Below are positions 33,655 through 46,300 of a stretch of DNA of 64,000 nucleotides, in pieces. Within the stretch, counting starts at the first letter, position 1. Every line of letters begins with the position of its first letter. The DNA is from Malachius bipustulatus (lineage: Eukaryota > Arthropoda > Insecta > Coleoptera > Melyridae), in NCBI GenBank assembly GCA_910589415.1, contig OU342635.1, positions 5,332,001 to 5,396,000 on the forward strand. Reading direction: 5' to 3'. Position numbers and translations under genes: made by a program. Under the pieces are notes generated by a model. It saw only the letters and a program-made list of their open reading frames with translations, searched no databases and was not told the origin of the DNA.

Positions 33655-36427
33655 TACAGGATGGGCCAATAAGCGAGGTAAGCGGCTGTATCTCAGAAAC
33701 TAATGATCGTAGAGAGTTGCGGTAAAAAATTTTATAGGTTAAGTGGGCAAGGGAAAATGCTGGAAATTATTTTCAAGTTTCCAAGATGGCTGCCAGAGGG
33801 CGTTTGCACCATCTTGAATTACATAAAGTTACGTTTCTTGTGATTTTCCCCAATGAATGTAACAAAAAAGTATTTGCGTTTTAATGTTATCTTAAAGTCT
33901 AACATTTTTTATAAAAACAATTTTTCTCTATCTTTCGAAATAAAGTGGTGGGGGGTATTTGAATGTTGTTTTAAACAAATGCCTGTAACTTCGAAACGGC
34001 TCCAATGATTTGGATAAATTTGGTATAATTGGAAAGAGCATTTCTTGGGCTTTTAGGTTTCTTGTGACAATGACAGTTGGGACCTACACGGCCGCCGATA
34101 GAGGGCGTTATCCGACATTATAACCAAAATATTGGATTTTCTCAAAAAATTTAAATACGATGATATGACTTTTTTTAGACTAGAAAATAGACAAATTATC
34201 AACCAATAAGCTTGCGCAAACCGCATCTTAATATCTTTTTCCTAACTCAAATTATTAAAAAAATACCAAACCAAGAAAATTCATATATCCCCATTTAAAA
34301 ATGCATCGGTCGCTTTCGATAAGAAGGCAAGTAGTAGGCCATGGAAATAAAAGACAAACTCCTAACTTAAATATTGGCAAGTAACGTCAAACTTCTGTCA
34401 CACACGCAGCCCACTATTATTGTTGGTTGCATATAATTTGAGTACTTTTTAATCAAAATGCTTCTCAAAAAATTAACTAATGAAGCCGTTGACATGATTG
34501 CGATTTATTTCGAGTGTTTTCAAAATGTAGCTATAGCTGCAAGACAGTACGCGGCACGCGCGGTATCCAGATCGCCTTCATTACGGGAGAAGAATGTTTC
34601 CGCGCTTGGTACAGCGATTACGCGATACTGGAAGTTTTCGTTGTGCTAAACGTCGCAGGCGTCGCAATGGAAGGACCGAAGAAAATATTATCGATGTCTT
34701 GGCTTACATAGAATTTTATAGACATGTAGAAACTAGAACATTGTCTCTAGACTTGGGAATTTGTTGCACGGACAACTGTTGGAAATATTTTGAAAGATTA
34801 TAGGTGAATAATTTTATCTTATTCCAAGTATCTTAGCACATACTCTCAAATACAAATTCAGTGTTATTCTGGTTTTATTATTTTTTACTACTGATTATGT
34901 TGTTTTCTACTTTTATAATTATTACATCCTTACCACATAGTCTTGCACCAGGCGCTAAATAAACAAGATTTCGATAATAGATTAAATTATTGTCATAATG
35001 GATGCTAAGGCATACTTGAGGAAAACGGAAATTTCATAAAGGAAATTCTCTGGACCGACGAGGCTACCTTTAATAGTGATGGTAGAGTAAACCTTCATAA
35101 TATGCATTATTGGTCCGCTGAAAATCAACGTTGGTTAAGAGAGAGAAGTGCAGCAGCAGGGACGCTGGAGCCTAAATGTGTGGTGCGGTTTCATTGGGGA
35201 CAGAATTATTGAACCTTACTTTTTTGATCAAGCTTTAACTGGTAACCGCTTCTTAGAGTTTTTGATCAACGTCTTGCCAATTTTGTTGGAAGATGTGCCA
35301 CTCGAAACTAGGAGAACTATGCTTTTGCAATTAGATGATTGTCCGGCACATTATTCAATTAATGTCCGAAACCATATTTACTGGATCTTTCGAGAACGCT
35401 GGATAGGAAGGGGAAGCCGATTTCCTTGTCCGGCAAAATCTCCCGACTTGACATGTCTTGATTTTTACTTCTGGGGACGCTTAAAAGACATTGTTTTTCA
35501 AACTCCACCAACAACACGAATGGATATGGAAAACAGAATTCGAAACTCAATTCCTCAACTATCAGCGGCAGAAATCGAGGCTGCGGTTCTGCTGACTCGA
35601 GAAAGACTGGAACAATGTGTGGAATATGACGGAAGGCAATTTGAACACAGAAGGCCCTTTTGGGTCCTTTTCAGGACCACAACTTTATTTAAAAGGAAAA
35701 TCGTTACGAAAACGCGTGAGGAGTTTGGCTTTTGTTTCCATGGCCTACTAATTGCCTTCTTATCGAAAACGACCGATGCATTTTTAAATGGGGATATATG
35801 AATTTTGTTGGTTTGGTATTTTTTAAATAATTTGAGTTAGGAAAAAGATATTAAGATGCGGTTTGAGCAAGCTTATTGGTTAATCATTTGTCTATTTTCT
35901 AGTCTAAAAAAAGTCATATCATTGCATTTAAATTTTTTGAGAAAATCCAATATTTTGGTTATAATGTCGGATAACGCCCTCTATCGGCGGCCGTGTAGGT
36001 CCCAACTGTCATTGTCACAAGAAACCTAAAAGCCCAAGAAATGCTCTTTCCAATTATACCAAATTTATCCAAATCATTGGAGCCGTTTCGAAGTTACAGG
36101 CATTTGTTTAAAACAACATTCAAATACCCCCCACCACTTTATTTCAAAAGATAGAGAAAAATTGTTTCTATAAAAAATGTTAGACTTTAAGATAACATTA
36201 AAACGCAAATACTTTTTTGTTACATTCATTGGGGAAAATCACAAGAAACGTAACTTTATGTAATTCAAGATGGTGCAAACGCCCTCTGGCAGCCATCTTG
36301 GAAACTTGAAAATAATTTCCAGCATTTTCCCTTGCCCACTTAACCTATAAAATTTTTTACCGTAACTCTCTACGATCATTAGTTTCTGAGATACAGCCGC
36401 TTACCTCGCTTATTGGCCCACCCTGTA
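33655..36427 (+). mobile_element. DUF4817-type mariner-like transposon with inverted repeats of about 711 bp
   Basis: The left arm (33655 to about 34365) and right arm (about 35717-36427) are near-identical reverse complements; the ends are TACAGGATGGGCCAATAAGC and GCTTATTGGCCCACCCTGTA. TA at both borders fits the TA target duplication of the Tc1/mariner superfamily. The unique core of about 1.35 kb carries the remains of a transposase gene. The close match of the long arms suggests gene conversion or fairly recent activity, while the transposase frame is broken. Confidence 0.85.
34458..35801 (+). pseudogene. Broken DUF4817/mariner-like transposase
   Basis: The N-terminal helix-turn-helix part starts at an ATG (MLLKKLTNEAVDMIAI, then AIAARQYAAR). 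It shifts frame at a CGCGCG run near 34558 and continues as YPDRLHYGRRMFPRLVQRLR with DTGSF. From about 34803 it is interrupted by an AT-rich segment of about 150 bp. It resumes near 34950 (ALNKQDFDNRLNYCHNGC), hits TAA, then gives the catalytic part: WTDEATFNSDG (first Asp), LQLDDCPAHYS (second Asp) and SPDLTCLDFYFWG (third acidic site). The catalytic half from 35148 is open for 217 codons and runs into the right inverted repeat. Domain order and motifs match the insect DUF4817-plus-DDE family. It cannot make a complete protein as it stands. Confidence 0.85.
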
Positions 36428-37112
36428 CATCTTCCATACATCAAGAGGCATTTCCCAACGTATAACTTTTAGTTATTGTAGCAGTGGCGTTCGTGCAAGT
36501 CGCGTTACACTTAATATTTTTGAAAAAAAAAATAGTAGGTACGCCACTGCTTTTTTTAGGAAAATAAAATTATTTTTAAATCCCCTTTTATTTCTGAGTA
36601 AATATGATCTCTTGACTTTTTTTCAACCGATGCAAGGTTTTCTGATAAAAAAATAAATATATGTTTAGGCACGTGTGTTTGAGTAGAGAGTTGGAATTTA
36701 GAAATAAAAATAAATTCACAAATTCGACAGTTACGCTTTCATTTACGTTAAACGACGTTTACTATCCACAGGCCATTTTTTTAAGAGTCAGATATTATGA
36801 GAACACGTTTTTTTTCTATCCGAGTACAGATTGAATCGAACTTCTGCAGTTCTGTAGCAGTTTCAGAAAGAGGCAACATAAAAATGTATTCAATTTTTTT
36901 TATCAGAAAACCTTGCATCGGTTGAAAAAAAGGCAAGAGATCATATTTACTCAGAAATGAAAGAGGATTTGAAAAATAATGTTATTTTTATAAAAAATCA
37001 GTGGCGTACTATTTTTTTTTTAAATATTAAGTGTAACGCGACTTGCACGAACGCCACTGCTACAATAACTAAAAGTTGGGAAATGCCTCTTGATGCATGG
37101 AAGGTGTGTACA
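36424..37112. mobile_element. Palindromic MITE, about 690 bp
   Basis: The arms begin TGTACATCTTCCATACATCA and end TGATGCATGGAAGGTGTGTACA; the inner arms share CAGTGGCGTTCGTGCAAGTC in inverted order. It lies directly against the right end of the DUF4817-type element. Confidence 0.7.
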
Positions 37113-37687
37113 CTGGGTTATTACTATTCTATGCACACGTCGTGTTTGAGGGTAGTTTTCGTAGGGTTGTAGTAGGAATTTCGGGGTTTTTGTTGAAAAT
37201 GTCGACGTTTGGTAGGGGGAATTTTTTTTGACGTTTTGACGATTTTTAGACGACAATTTCAAGGTTGAAGTGGTGTTTTTTTCAGTTTCTTTTATGTTTT
37301 TCGGATAGGGGACTAATATGTGTTGTCGGAGAGCGTGAAAAAATCGTTGACAGTTTTGACAGCTGTCAAACGTCACTTTTTTCAAAAAGCGCGTAGGGGG
37401 AAAAAGAGGGGTTGTCCGGGTGCGCGGAGAAAGAGGAGATCTTTTGCTGAATTGGAGGGAAAAGATCTCCTCGCGTCTCTGTGATCCATGTACACAAATT
37501 TTCACGAAAATATCGTGATTGTTATCTAAGTTATTATTAAAAAAAGGTTTTTTTTTCTTTAAACTTCAACCCCCTGTAGTTAAAAAGTTAAGCCTCTTAG
37601 GACATACGTTTATACTTACTTTTTTCCTAAAATGATCTTATCAATCACCCCATGAATTTTCTCGGTTCATTTTAGATACACCCTGTA

Positions 37688-38690
37688 CAGTGACCGCCAA
37701 AAAGTTCTCACAGTATTGGAAAATTGTTTGTTTTGCATATTTTTTTCTATTTTTGTTTTGCATAAGTTTTGGCTTTTTAAATCATTAAATTTGAGCACAA
37801 TAGATGTGAATTTTAGTGCCAGAGAAAATGGCGTTTATCTAAACTTAAAAATCACAAAAAACATGATAATTCGAAAAATAAAAGTGTTTTGGGGGAAATT
37901 TCGGCAAAATTCGTTAGATATTCATCAAAGGTAATGTCCGTTATGAAAGTGTTTTTTTTTTTAATACAGGTGGCCAACGACTTATAAAAACTAATACCAG
38001 GAGCGAAATTTTCGAAAAAAAATCTGTTACATTTTTCTATGTTTTTGGTGCAAAGCGTTTTAGACCTGAAGAAACAATCTAATAATAAGTTCAAGTGTAT
38101 TTTCTATCCAATAAGAAATAAACATAAAACAACATTTAAATTCGATTAGGCCTCAAAAATGTTCATTTATCATTTATATTCCCTTATAATACGGAATAAT
38201 AATAATACTTCACTTCAATTTGATAAAACTAAAAAAAAAATATAATAATATAAAATAATATAAAATAATAAAAAAATAATAAAAAAATAGGTGATTGTGA
38301 CAACCTGAAAATGTTTTATCAACCTGATATTTTAAACAAATTGGAACGATTATTACTCGAGCAAAACATCCTCATCGCATGGTTGGTAACTAATACCGCA
38401 GTCAAAATATTTGAAATTCAAAATTTCACTGAAAAAATTACCAAAAAGTTTTTTTTTTGCCATCTGTATAAAAAATTAATTTCTTTTATAACACTTTGAG
38501 TTTTCGAAATATCATGTTTTGTGATTTACAAGTTTATATTTTATTTTCTCTTGAACTAAAATTACCACCATGGATCTAATGTGCTCAAAATTATCTTTTA
38601 AAAAGCACAAACTTATGACAAAAAAAATTTCAAAAAAAACAGTGAAACAAAAAATTTCCCCATATGGTGCGAACTTTTTGGCGGGCACTG
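37688..38690. mobile_element. Tc1/mariner-type fold-back element, 1.0 kb
   Basis: The ends CAGTGACCGCCAAAAAGTTC and GAACTTTTTGGCGGGCACTG are flanked by TA on both sides (37686-37687 and 38691-38692). CAGTG termini with TA duplication are typical of Tc1/mariner elements. The arms remain alignable for several hundred bases though diverged (for example TTTGAGCACAATAGAT against ATCTAATGTGCTCAAA). It has no transposase. Confidence 0.7.
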
Positions 38691-38756
38691 TATATACAGG
38701 ACGGTTAACAATTCACTGCTCACCACAACGATCATTTCAAGTTTTTCCTTCAACAA

Positions 38757-38804
38757 TTAGATATCTTCCATCTTTTGACTAATCAAAAGATGGAAGATAT
38801 CTAA
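38757..38804. repeat. Perfect hairpin, 22-bp arms, 4-base loop
   Basis: TTAGATATCTTCCATCTTTT and two further bases are followed by CTAA and the exact reverse complement. It is just outside the right end of the CAGTG fold-back element. Confidence 0.9.
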
Positions 38805-40382
38805 GTAGTAATTAGGCGAAAAAGATTTTTTTGAGATAAGAACAAGATTCAGTAATATGAAAGAAGTCCAGTCTAAATAATAAGGAACTTGATTGCGGAG
38901 ACCTGGAAAGTAATGTCCGAAAATGTGATAAAAATATAGAATCCTCCTAAACTATTTACAAACAAAAAAATGCATTTAACTGCTTTGCTCCTATTTTTCT
39001 ATTTTTAAAATTTATAAAAAATGGCATGGATAATGAATATTGAACTTCACTTGCAATAATATTAATTATTATTGTGGGTTTTTATTAGTTTCTAGATTGT
39101 TTAATCTTATTAAATTTAATTAAAATAATAATCAAAATTGTTAATATGGGAATTTTTTTAAATCTATTTGTGTTGTTTTATTTTTATCGAGCCGAATATG
39201 ACGATCTTATTTATATACTTACTTGGTTTTTAAATTGAAGTAGATCGTTGTAAACCTGAAGTAGTTATCCAATTGAAGGAATTAAATCATTCAATTATAA
39301 TGGATTGTTATAAATTGTATGCACATTATTGTTTTCAAGTCCAGTCGCGGAGTTCAGACATGAATCCAAGTTCATCAAAGAAACTATCACCCAAGTCCAC
39401 AACTTCTGTTTTTTTTTTTTCAAAATTTTGCTGCAACTATTCTCGAGGCCCCAAGTTCGATCTTGAAATAATCCTCTATTATAGTATAGCTCTAGATGAT
39501 CTATTACCCCTTTCGACTGAATAGGTATAATTTTTTTTTTCTTATCCAGATTGGATATAACATTTCAACAATGGGTATAACATTTCAAAGATAATCATAA
39601 CGATCTTTGATAACATATGCTTGAAATTATCCAGTGTAACTTGATATGAAGGCGAAAAGTGAAACTAAAATGATAATACTAATAATTGTTTTGAATACAA
39701 TGGTTACAATGAGTACAATGATTTAAAATGAGATAATCTAAAATTTACCTAAGCCTTATGAAAAATAAATTTAGTACTTCTAAGGCTGTATGCACAAGGG
39801 TGCCCAAGCCATAGAAAATAGAAAAAGATAATTACATAATTGCATAGGTCTATTTCATACAAAAAAACATTAGGTAAAGATAGTTCCATGTCATAATTAT
39901 TATTCATTATTCCTTATCGACTTATTATTAGACATTTAATACCTGTGCCTGCTTTAATGCTATTAATATTATAATTTTTCTACATCTATGTCCATTAATA
40001 ATTTGCTTATTAATTATTTTAAATTACCTTTACAAATTTTCCATAACACACTGGCAATACTGACCAGCATATTATTTGTTACTAAAGCCGGTTTAACTTG
40101 GTGCGAAATGACATGTCGTGTAATTTTTATTCGTCTGAACGTACATTCAGTAGCAATCAATATCAATAAAGCTTTTTTTAATTAAATAAAATTTTTTTCT
40201 AGAAAAAACAATATATGCAACTTGCCTATTAATTGGCACAAAATATCGGGAAACGGCTCACATGTCCCTGTTTAGCTTTTCATGTGATATCCTATTGTCC
40301 GTAGGACAATCTTTACCGTAGTAGATTAATGGTGTAGATAACGTTTTACATACTTTTACTTTATTATGTATTTTGGTTTCAG

Positions 40383-43300
40383 GTTTAACAAAATGGTTGA
40401 CGTGCTAACGACTCGTATGTTCGAAACAGTGAATAGATTTTCTCCAAGGGAAAACAACCAGACTGATTCGTTGGCTTCCATTGCAAGTTTGAAACGATTT
40501 TCGAGAGATCAAAAGTATCGGAGAACAATGTCGAGAGATGCTGATTTAAAGGTAACATAATTTTATCTTTTAAATTTTTGTTACATGTACTTAATGCAAT
40601 CTATCTAAGCCTCATAAAAAATTATTTTTGTTAATCTAAATTAAGAGAATCATAAATTCATTCCTATTTAGTATACCTACAGGGTGTTTACTGTAAGGTT
40701 GGCCAAACTTCACAGGCTGATTCTTCAGACTAAAATAAACAAAAAAATTCCCATTAACGTGTGTCCGGAAATGCACCGTTTTTGAGATACAGGGTGTCGA
40801 AGGAATATCTTTTTCCAGTTTTTTGACGATATCTCGGGAACCGTATGAGATCCAATGTTCCGCTTTTATACACACTATGTGCTCACCGTTGCCCTTATTT
40901 TCGACGTAAAGTAAAGGTTTTAAAAAAATTCAGTGGCGTAGATTTAGGGTATTTTGAGGGTTTCGACCCCCTAATTTCTACGCCACTGGAATAAATACGG
41001 TTTCAAGCAGCGCCTTTGAACCGCCCATGATTACTACACCAAAAAGGTACACTTGGTTAACGGCTCTAAAGTGAACCGTTTCCTAGAAAAATGTAATTTT
41101 ATGAGAGAAAACATCATTATAGGAATAAGTTTTCACTTACTTTAATTTTTCCAAAATGCTGTTGAAAATCGTTAAAAAAGTGACGTTTTCTCTCATAAAA
41201 TGCCATTTATCTCGGAAACCGTTTATTTTAGAGCCGTTAACCAAGAGTACCTTTTTGGTATAGAAAACATGGGCGGTTCAAAGGCGCTACTTATAATCGC
41301 ATTTATTCCAGTGGCGTAGAATTTAGGAGGTCGAAACCCTCAAAATATCCTAAATCTACGCAACTGATTTTTTTTAAACCTATATTTTATGGCAAAAATT
41401 AAGGGGATCAGTGAGCACATAGTGTGTATAAAAGCTGAACATTGTATCTCATGCGGTTTCCGAGATATCGTCAAAAAACTGGAAAAAAAAAATTCCTTTG
41501 ACACCCTGTATATCAAAAACGGTGCATTTCCGGACACACATTAATGGGAAATTTTTTGTTTATTTTAGTGTGAAGAATAAGCCTGTGAAGTTTGGCCAAC
41601 CTACAGTAAACACCCTGTATATTAGGAATTCGTGATTCAAGTTTAGAAATAGATTGTAAATAAATAAATTAAATAGATGATCAAAATACCACTCGGTTCA
41701 AATTATATACTCTTATATGTCAGGCCTACCCCATTGGTGAGCTAGTGTCAATCTTAAATGAAAGTCCATCCTGCGTTGTCGTTTTATGTCCACAATTGGA
41801 GCATTGGCCAGAGTAACGTTGTAACTTACATTTTTACATGAGACTCAAAAAATGTACTTTGCAACATTATTGAATGGAATGTTTTCAATTGGCGATTATT
41901 AAAATATTGTTTAAATATTATTTAAGGTAAATTGGGCAATATTTAAAGCTTCGGTGGAAGTATTCTGCCCATTTAAACCTACTGAATCGAAAAAATGACT
42001 CCAAAAAATTATGTAAGTTACAACGTTACTCTGGCCAATGCTAATTATTGAGTAACCCATGTTGTACTCAAGCAGCTACACCTGCTTATTTGACAATAAA
42101 TCAAATAATTATTGAAGAAAAAATTAATTTATTTAATAATTAGTACGTAATAATGTACCTACCTAAGTCTTAATTTTTAAAAATATTTTCAGGCTCGTGA
42201 TAGTCAGCTATTTGATATAAAAGAAAATACTCCTGAAGTTATTATCCCAAAGAGGCGTCCGTTCACAGGATTGAGCTGTGAAAATTGCACCTTAAATAGC
42301 AGGGTAAGTTTTTCTAATAATAATAATCGGTTTATTACCTACCTAGGTACCTGTTTGTAACAAAAGGCAATATTTTACAAAAGTACTTAATCGCCATAAT
42401 GTGAATTGACAGTTAGTTAAATTAATTTGCAATGTGTAAATAATACCTACCAATATGTGTTTTCTCTTGAAAATTCCTCAGATAACCTAATATAATCAAT
42501 TTTCCTCATAGCCGTTATAAATAAACTCTTTTATTTATTAAATTTTATTCCCTGTAACAAAGTTTACTATATTTATGTATATTATTGCTAATAATATTAT
42601 GATTTAAGATCCAATATCAGAGGTTTATTGAGCTCATCACAGTTATCAGTAAAATTTGTAAGATTTAAATAGTCAAAAATAAATTCTGTTGTAAGCTGTT
42701 CAGCTGTTAGTTGTCCTATTTCCAGTTGATGTTATTTCACAATTACTCTTTTAATAATTTCTTATTGTATGAAATAGATAAAGTCAATAGGAAGATTTTG
42801 CTTTACTGTATATAATAGTTTTGTTGAATTGAAACTAAAGCTTACCAAACAACTCGGGATTTTAACTTGTTTCTTTAACCCTCTCAAAAATGTCTAGCAA
42901 TTTTTTTTTCATCTTACAAAATTTTCATAAAAATGAATTTCCAAAAAAAAAACTCAGAGAAAAAATTAAAATTTTGCAAGTCACCAAGATCTAAAATAAT
43001 TTATTACCTTAATTTCCATAATTACCATAAATTATCATTTCCATAAATTACCATAATTTCATTGACCCTCAATGGCACACCAATGCATCTTCTGTCTTAA
43101 TTACACAATTCCTGTATCACCAATAAGGATTTCTTTGCAAACGTCTGTTTCAAAAAAGTTGTATACGTCCCTTTAAAAAAAGTCCTGCAAAACTCTCAGT
43201 TGTGCCAATTTCTAAAAACTCCCCTTACAAAATTATATTAACAATAAGTTTCCAAAAAGGACTTACAGAATCGAAAAAATTAAAATTTTACCAGTCACCA

Positions 43301-46300
43301 AGATCTAAAATCCTTCTACCATTGGAAAATTGGTCCTCAATGGCACACCAATGCATCGTCTGTCTTAATTACACTCAACCAATGTATACACCAACCAGGA
43401 TTACTTTGCAAACGTGCATTTCAAAAAACTTGAGTACACCACTTTGAAAAAAGTGGCACCCCTTTGAAAAAAGTGGTATACATCCTTTTGAAAAAAGTAT
43501 TGAGTTTCCAAAAAGGACTTACAGAATCGAAAAATTGAAATTTAAAAATCCTTCTACCATATGAAAATTATTCCTCAATGGCACACCAATGCATCTTCTG
43601 TCTCAATTATAACTGAACCAACCAGTGTACCTATACCGATAAGGATTACTTTGAAAACATCCCTCCTGCTCCATTATTATTATGTCACATTCTTCAACTA
43701 ACTTTAAATATATTATTATTAAAAATAGGATTTAAATATAAAGATGTACTGTTATGCATAAATTTTTTTTTACTAGAGTAGCAATGGAATATATCACATA
43801 ATTCCCTTTAGGTAATAATCCCATACTTGTGAATTTTGTGGTAGGGCTGTTTCGGAAGTCATTTTTAAGTCGTTTGAAGAAACTCGTCCAAAGCACCTCC
43901 TGGCAAATCTGATTGATTTTTAATAATTATTATATTCAGTGAAAATATAGTCTTATGTATTTACTGCTCAATTATTTTCTTAACTTTTTGAGACCTCTAA
44001 AAAAAAATTAACGTAGAAAGAAGAGCTTAAAATGAACAATTAGTGAACAAGGACACTTGCTGGCTATGTTTAACCAGCAGGTGTAATAATGTTGTATGAA
44101 TTGACAATATACTTGAATTCTATTACAATAATACAATAATACAACAATAATTACATACTATTATTTATTACTGTGCTCCCTTTTATGTACAACATGATGT
44201 TTTTGATATTATTTACCTTTTATTTGCATGTTATTTAGAGATATGTGACTATAATTTGTTGGTAGTGAATAATCATTCGATGCATACATACTTTGTTTTG
44301 TGCAATCACAAAAATTAGGATGTATGTAATTTAATTATTGCTTTGTATCCAACTCCAAGGTAACATGTTAAAATCTATTTTTTGTTATTTTGCATTTTCC
44401 CATTTATTATATTTTAACAAATAAACATATTACATATATCAAGGTTTCAATAGCCTAGTGGTTAAAGGCATGGTTTAGATTAATCAATGTTTTAATTAAT
44501 AAGTTAATTATTGTTTAATAGAATGATTGATCAAGAAATAATGTATCTTTACAGGAATCACTCGTGAATAAAACAACCGAACGACTGGCTCTCAAAAACA
44601 TACTTGATTTCACACCTCAAGTTCAAGATGGCTATCTGCATCGTACCTTTCCGCATCTGTTTCAAGTGTACAAATTGAAAAAATTCGACTATCCGCAAGT
44701 AGCTGAAATCGTGCTGAAAGATGAACGTCTCCAGTTGGCAGTGGAAAAGACAGCCATAGAACAGTTTGAAGATTTGGAGAGCGACGATGACGTGTTATAC
44801 CAACAACTTTTAAAGAAAAACCAGAAGAGGGCGGAAAAGCTTCTTTACGCTATGAGGTCGACTCTGTCAGATTTTCTTTTGAGGTTCACTTCGTGGGTTC
44901 TTTACAAACTGCTCCCTTGCTTCATGAGTTCCGTCGTGGCACAACTGGGTCATATAGAAATGCTCAAGGAGGCTTCCAAATCGAACTTACCTCTGATTTT
45001 TCTTCCTCTTCACAAATCTCATTTAGATTACATACTTTGTACCTTTATTTTATTGAATAATAATATCCGATCGCCCCTAGTTGCAGCCGGAGATAATTTG
45101 AAAATTCCGTTTTTTGGGTAAGCAATTTTGACTATTTTTCACCTGCTGCATGCAGAGATGTACTAAGAAGAAGAATAAGAGAGAGAATAACCAACTCTAC
45201 TTACTATTATTTAGGCTCTTATATTTAAAACTATTATAATGAAAGCAGTCACATTGCTTGATACTATATTTTAAGCTCCTTGATTTGTTTTAGGTATCTG
45301 TTAAGAGGTCTAGGTGCGTTTTTCATCAAACGAAGAATAGATCCGGTGAAAGGTAGAACGGACCACGTATATAAAGCAGTATTACACACGTACTTGAACG
45401 AATGTCTCAGAGCCGGTCACAACGTCGAGTTCTTCCTGGAGGGAGGCCGAACCAGGACGGGGAAACCTTGCATGCCAAAATACGGTGTTCTGAGCGTTAT
45501 CGTTGAAGCTTTCATGGACGGAACTATCGAGGACGCTCTGCTGGTACCGGTCAGTGTCAATTATGAGAAACTGGTCGATGGGAATTTCATCAGGGAGCAG
45601 TTAGGGCAGCCCAAAGAAATGGAAACGTTCGGCTCGGCCATCAAAGGTATCTGGCACGTTCTGAACAGCGATTATGGAATGATGAGAATCGATTTCAATC
45701 AACCGTTCTCATTAAAGGTATGCATATTGATCAGCCTTTTTAAATCATAATGTCTAAAATCTACTTGTCATAAATTGTCTAAATAAATAAATTGAATATA
45801 AGAATAGAAAATTGGGTGTTCTGTATAATAACAAGAATTGTTCAAATTAATAAACAATTTAAAATATTCACAATTATAAAAGTACTGTGCTAGATTTTAC
45901 GGTTTACCAAAAATTCATAAAAATCCTCTAGCAATCAGACCAATAGTTTTTTCAATTGATGTCCCAGTAGGAGGAATTCACAACTTTTGAAACAAAGTGT
46001 AGTGAAACACTGGAATCATATAATTGTAGGTTGTGGTGACGTGTAGGAGATGTTAGATGTTGGACAAGGTAACCCAATTTTCTAATTTTATTTCTAATAT
46101 ACTACCGTGGTTCTTCCACTATAATTATCTAATTAAAATTGGGTATAGTGAAAATACCATCCATGTCCCATTGTTCTGTTCCATTTTAACAAAAAAATTT
46201 ATAGGAGCTGGTGAACACGTTTCATCGATCTGGAAACTCACCAGTAAACGGAAGTAACACAAAAGTGTTAATGTCAAACCCTTCTACTTCAAGTTTATTT

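Larger units (their letters stand above)
33452..37687. mobile_element. Outer palindromic element, 4.2 kb, split by later insertions
   Basis: The ends TACAGGGTGTATCTAAAAT and ATTTTAGATACACCCTGTA are reverse complements. The left arm continues to about 33654 and the right arm occupies about 37485-37687. A transposase-bearing element (33655-36427) and a further palindrome (36424-37112) occupy the middle. A remnant of the original interior at about 37113-37484 has a GGAGATCTTTT/AAAAGATCTCC hairpin. Confidence 0.75.
20636..40382 (+). other. Probable 19.7-kb first intron of GPAT1, filled with transposons
   Basis: If the exon at 20553 joins the exon at 40383, everything between is intron. It contains palindromic elements, a LINE copy with target duplication, a degenerate DUF4817-type transposon and fold-back MITEs. 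I find no independent cellular gene in it on either strand. Stretches 22960-27370, 28645-29090, 32405-33015 and 38805-40380 hold no recognisable feature beyond isolated element ends. Confidence 0.45.

Noticed and set aside
37020..37505. 161-codon minus-strand open frame
   Set aside because: It lies in the leftover interior and arms of palindromic elements, has low-complexity composition without domain patterns, and overlaps an inverted repeat arm.
43202..43447. 81-codon plus-strand frame in a GPAT1 intron
   Set aside because: It falls within the tandem repeat and is not conserved between units.
42900..43665. CRISPR-like array
   Set aside because: Units are about 250 bp with diverged sequence throughout, not short exact repeats with unique spacers, and the genome is eukaryotic.
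44449..44475. Complete tRNA gene
   Set aside because: Only an A-box and D-arm-like hairpin are present; no anticodon, T-arm or B box follows.
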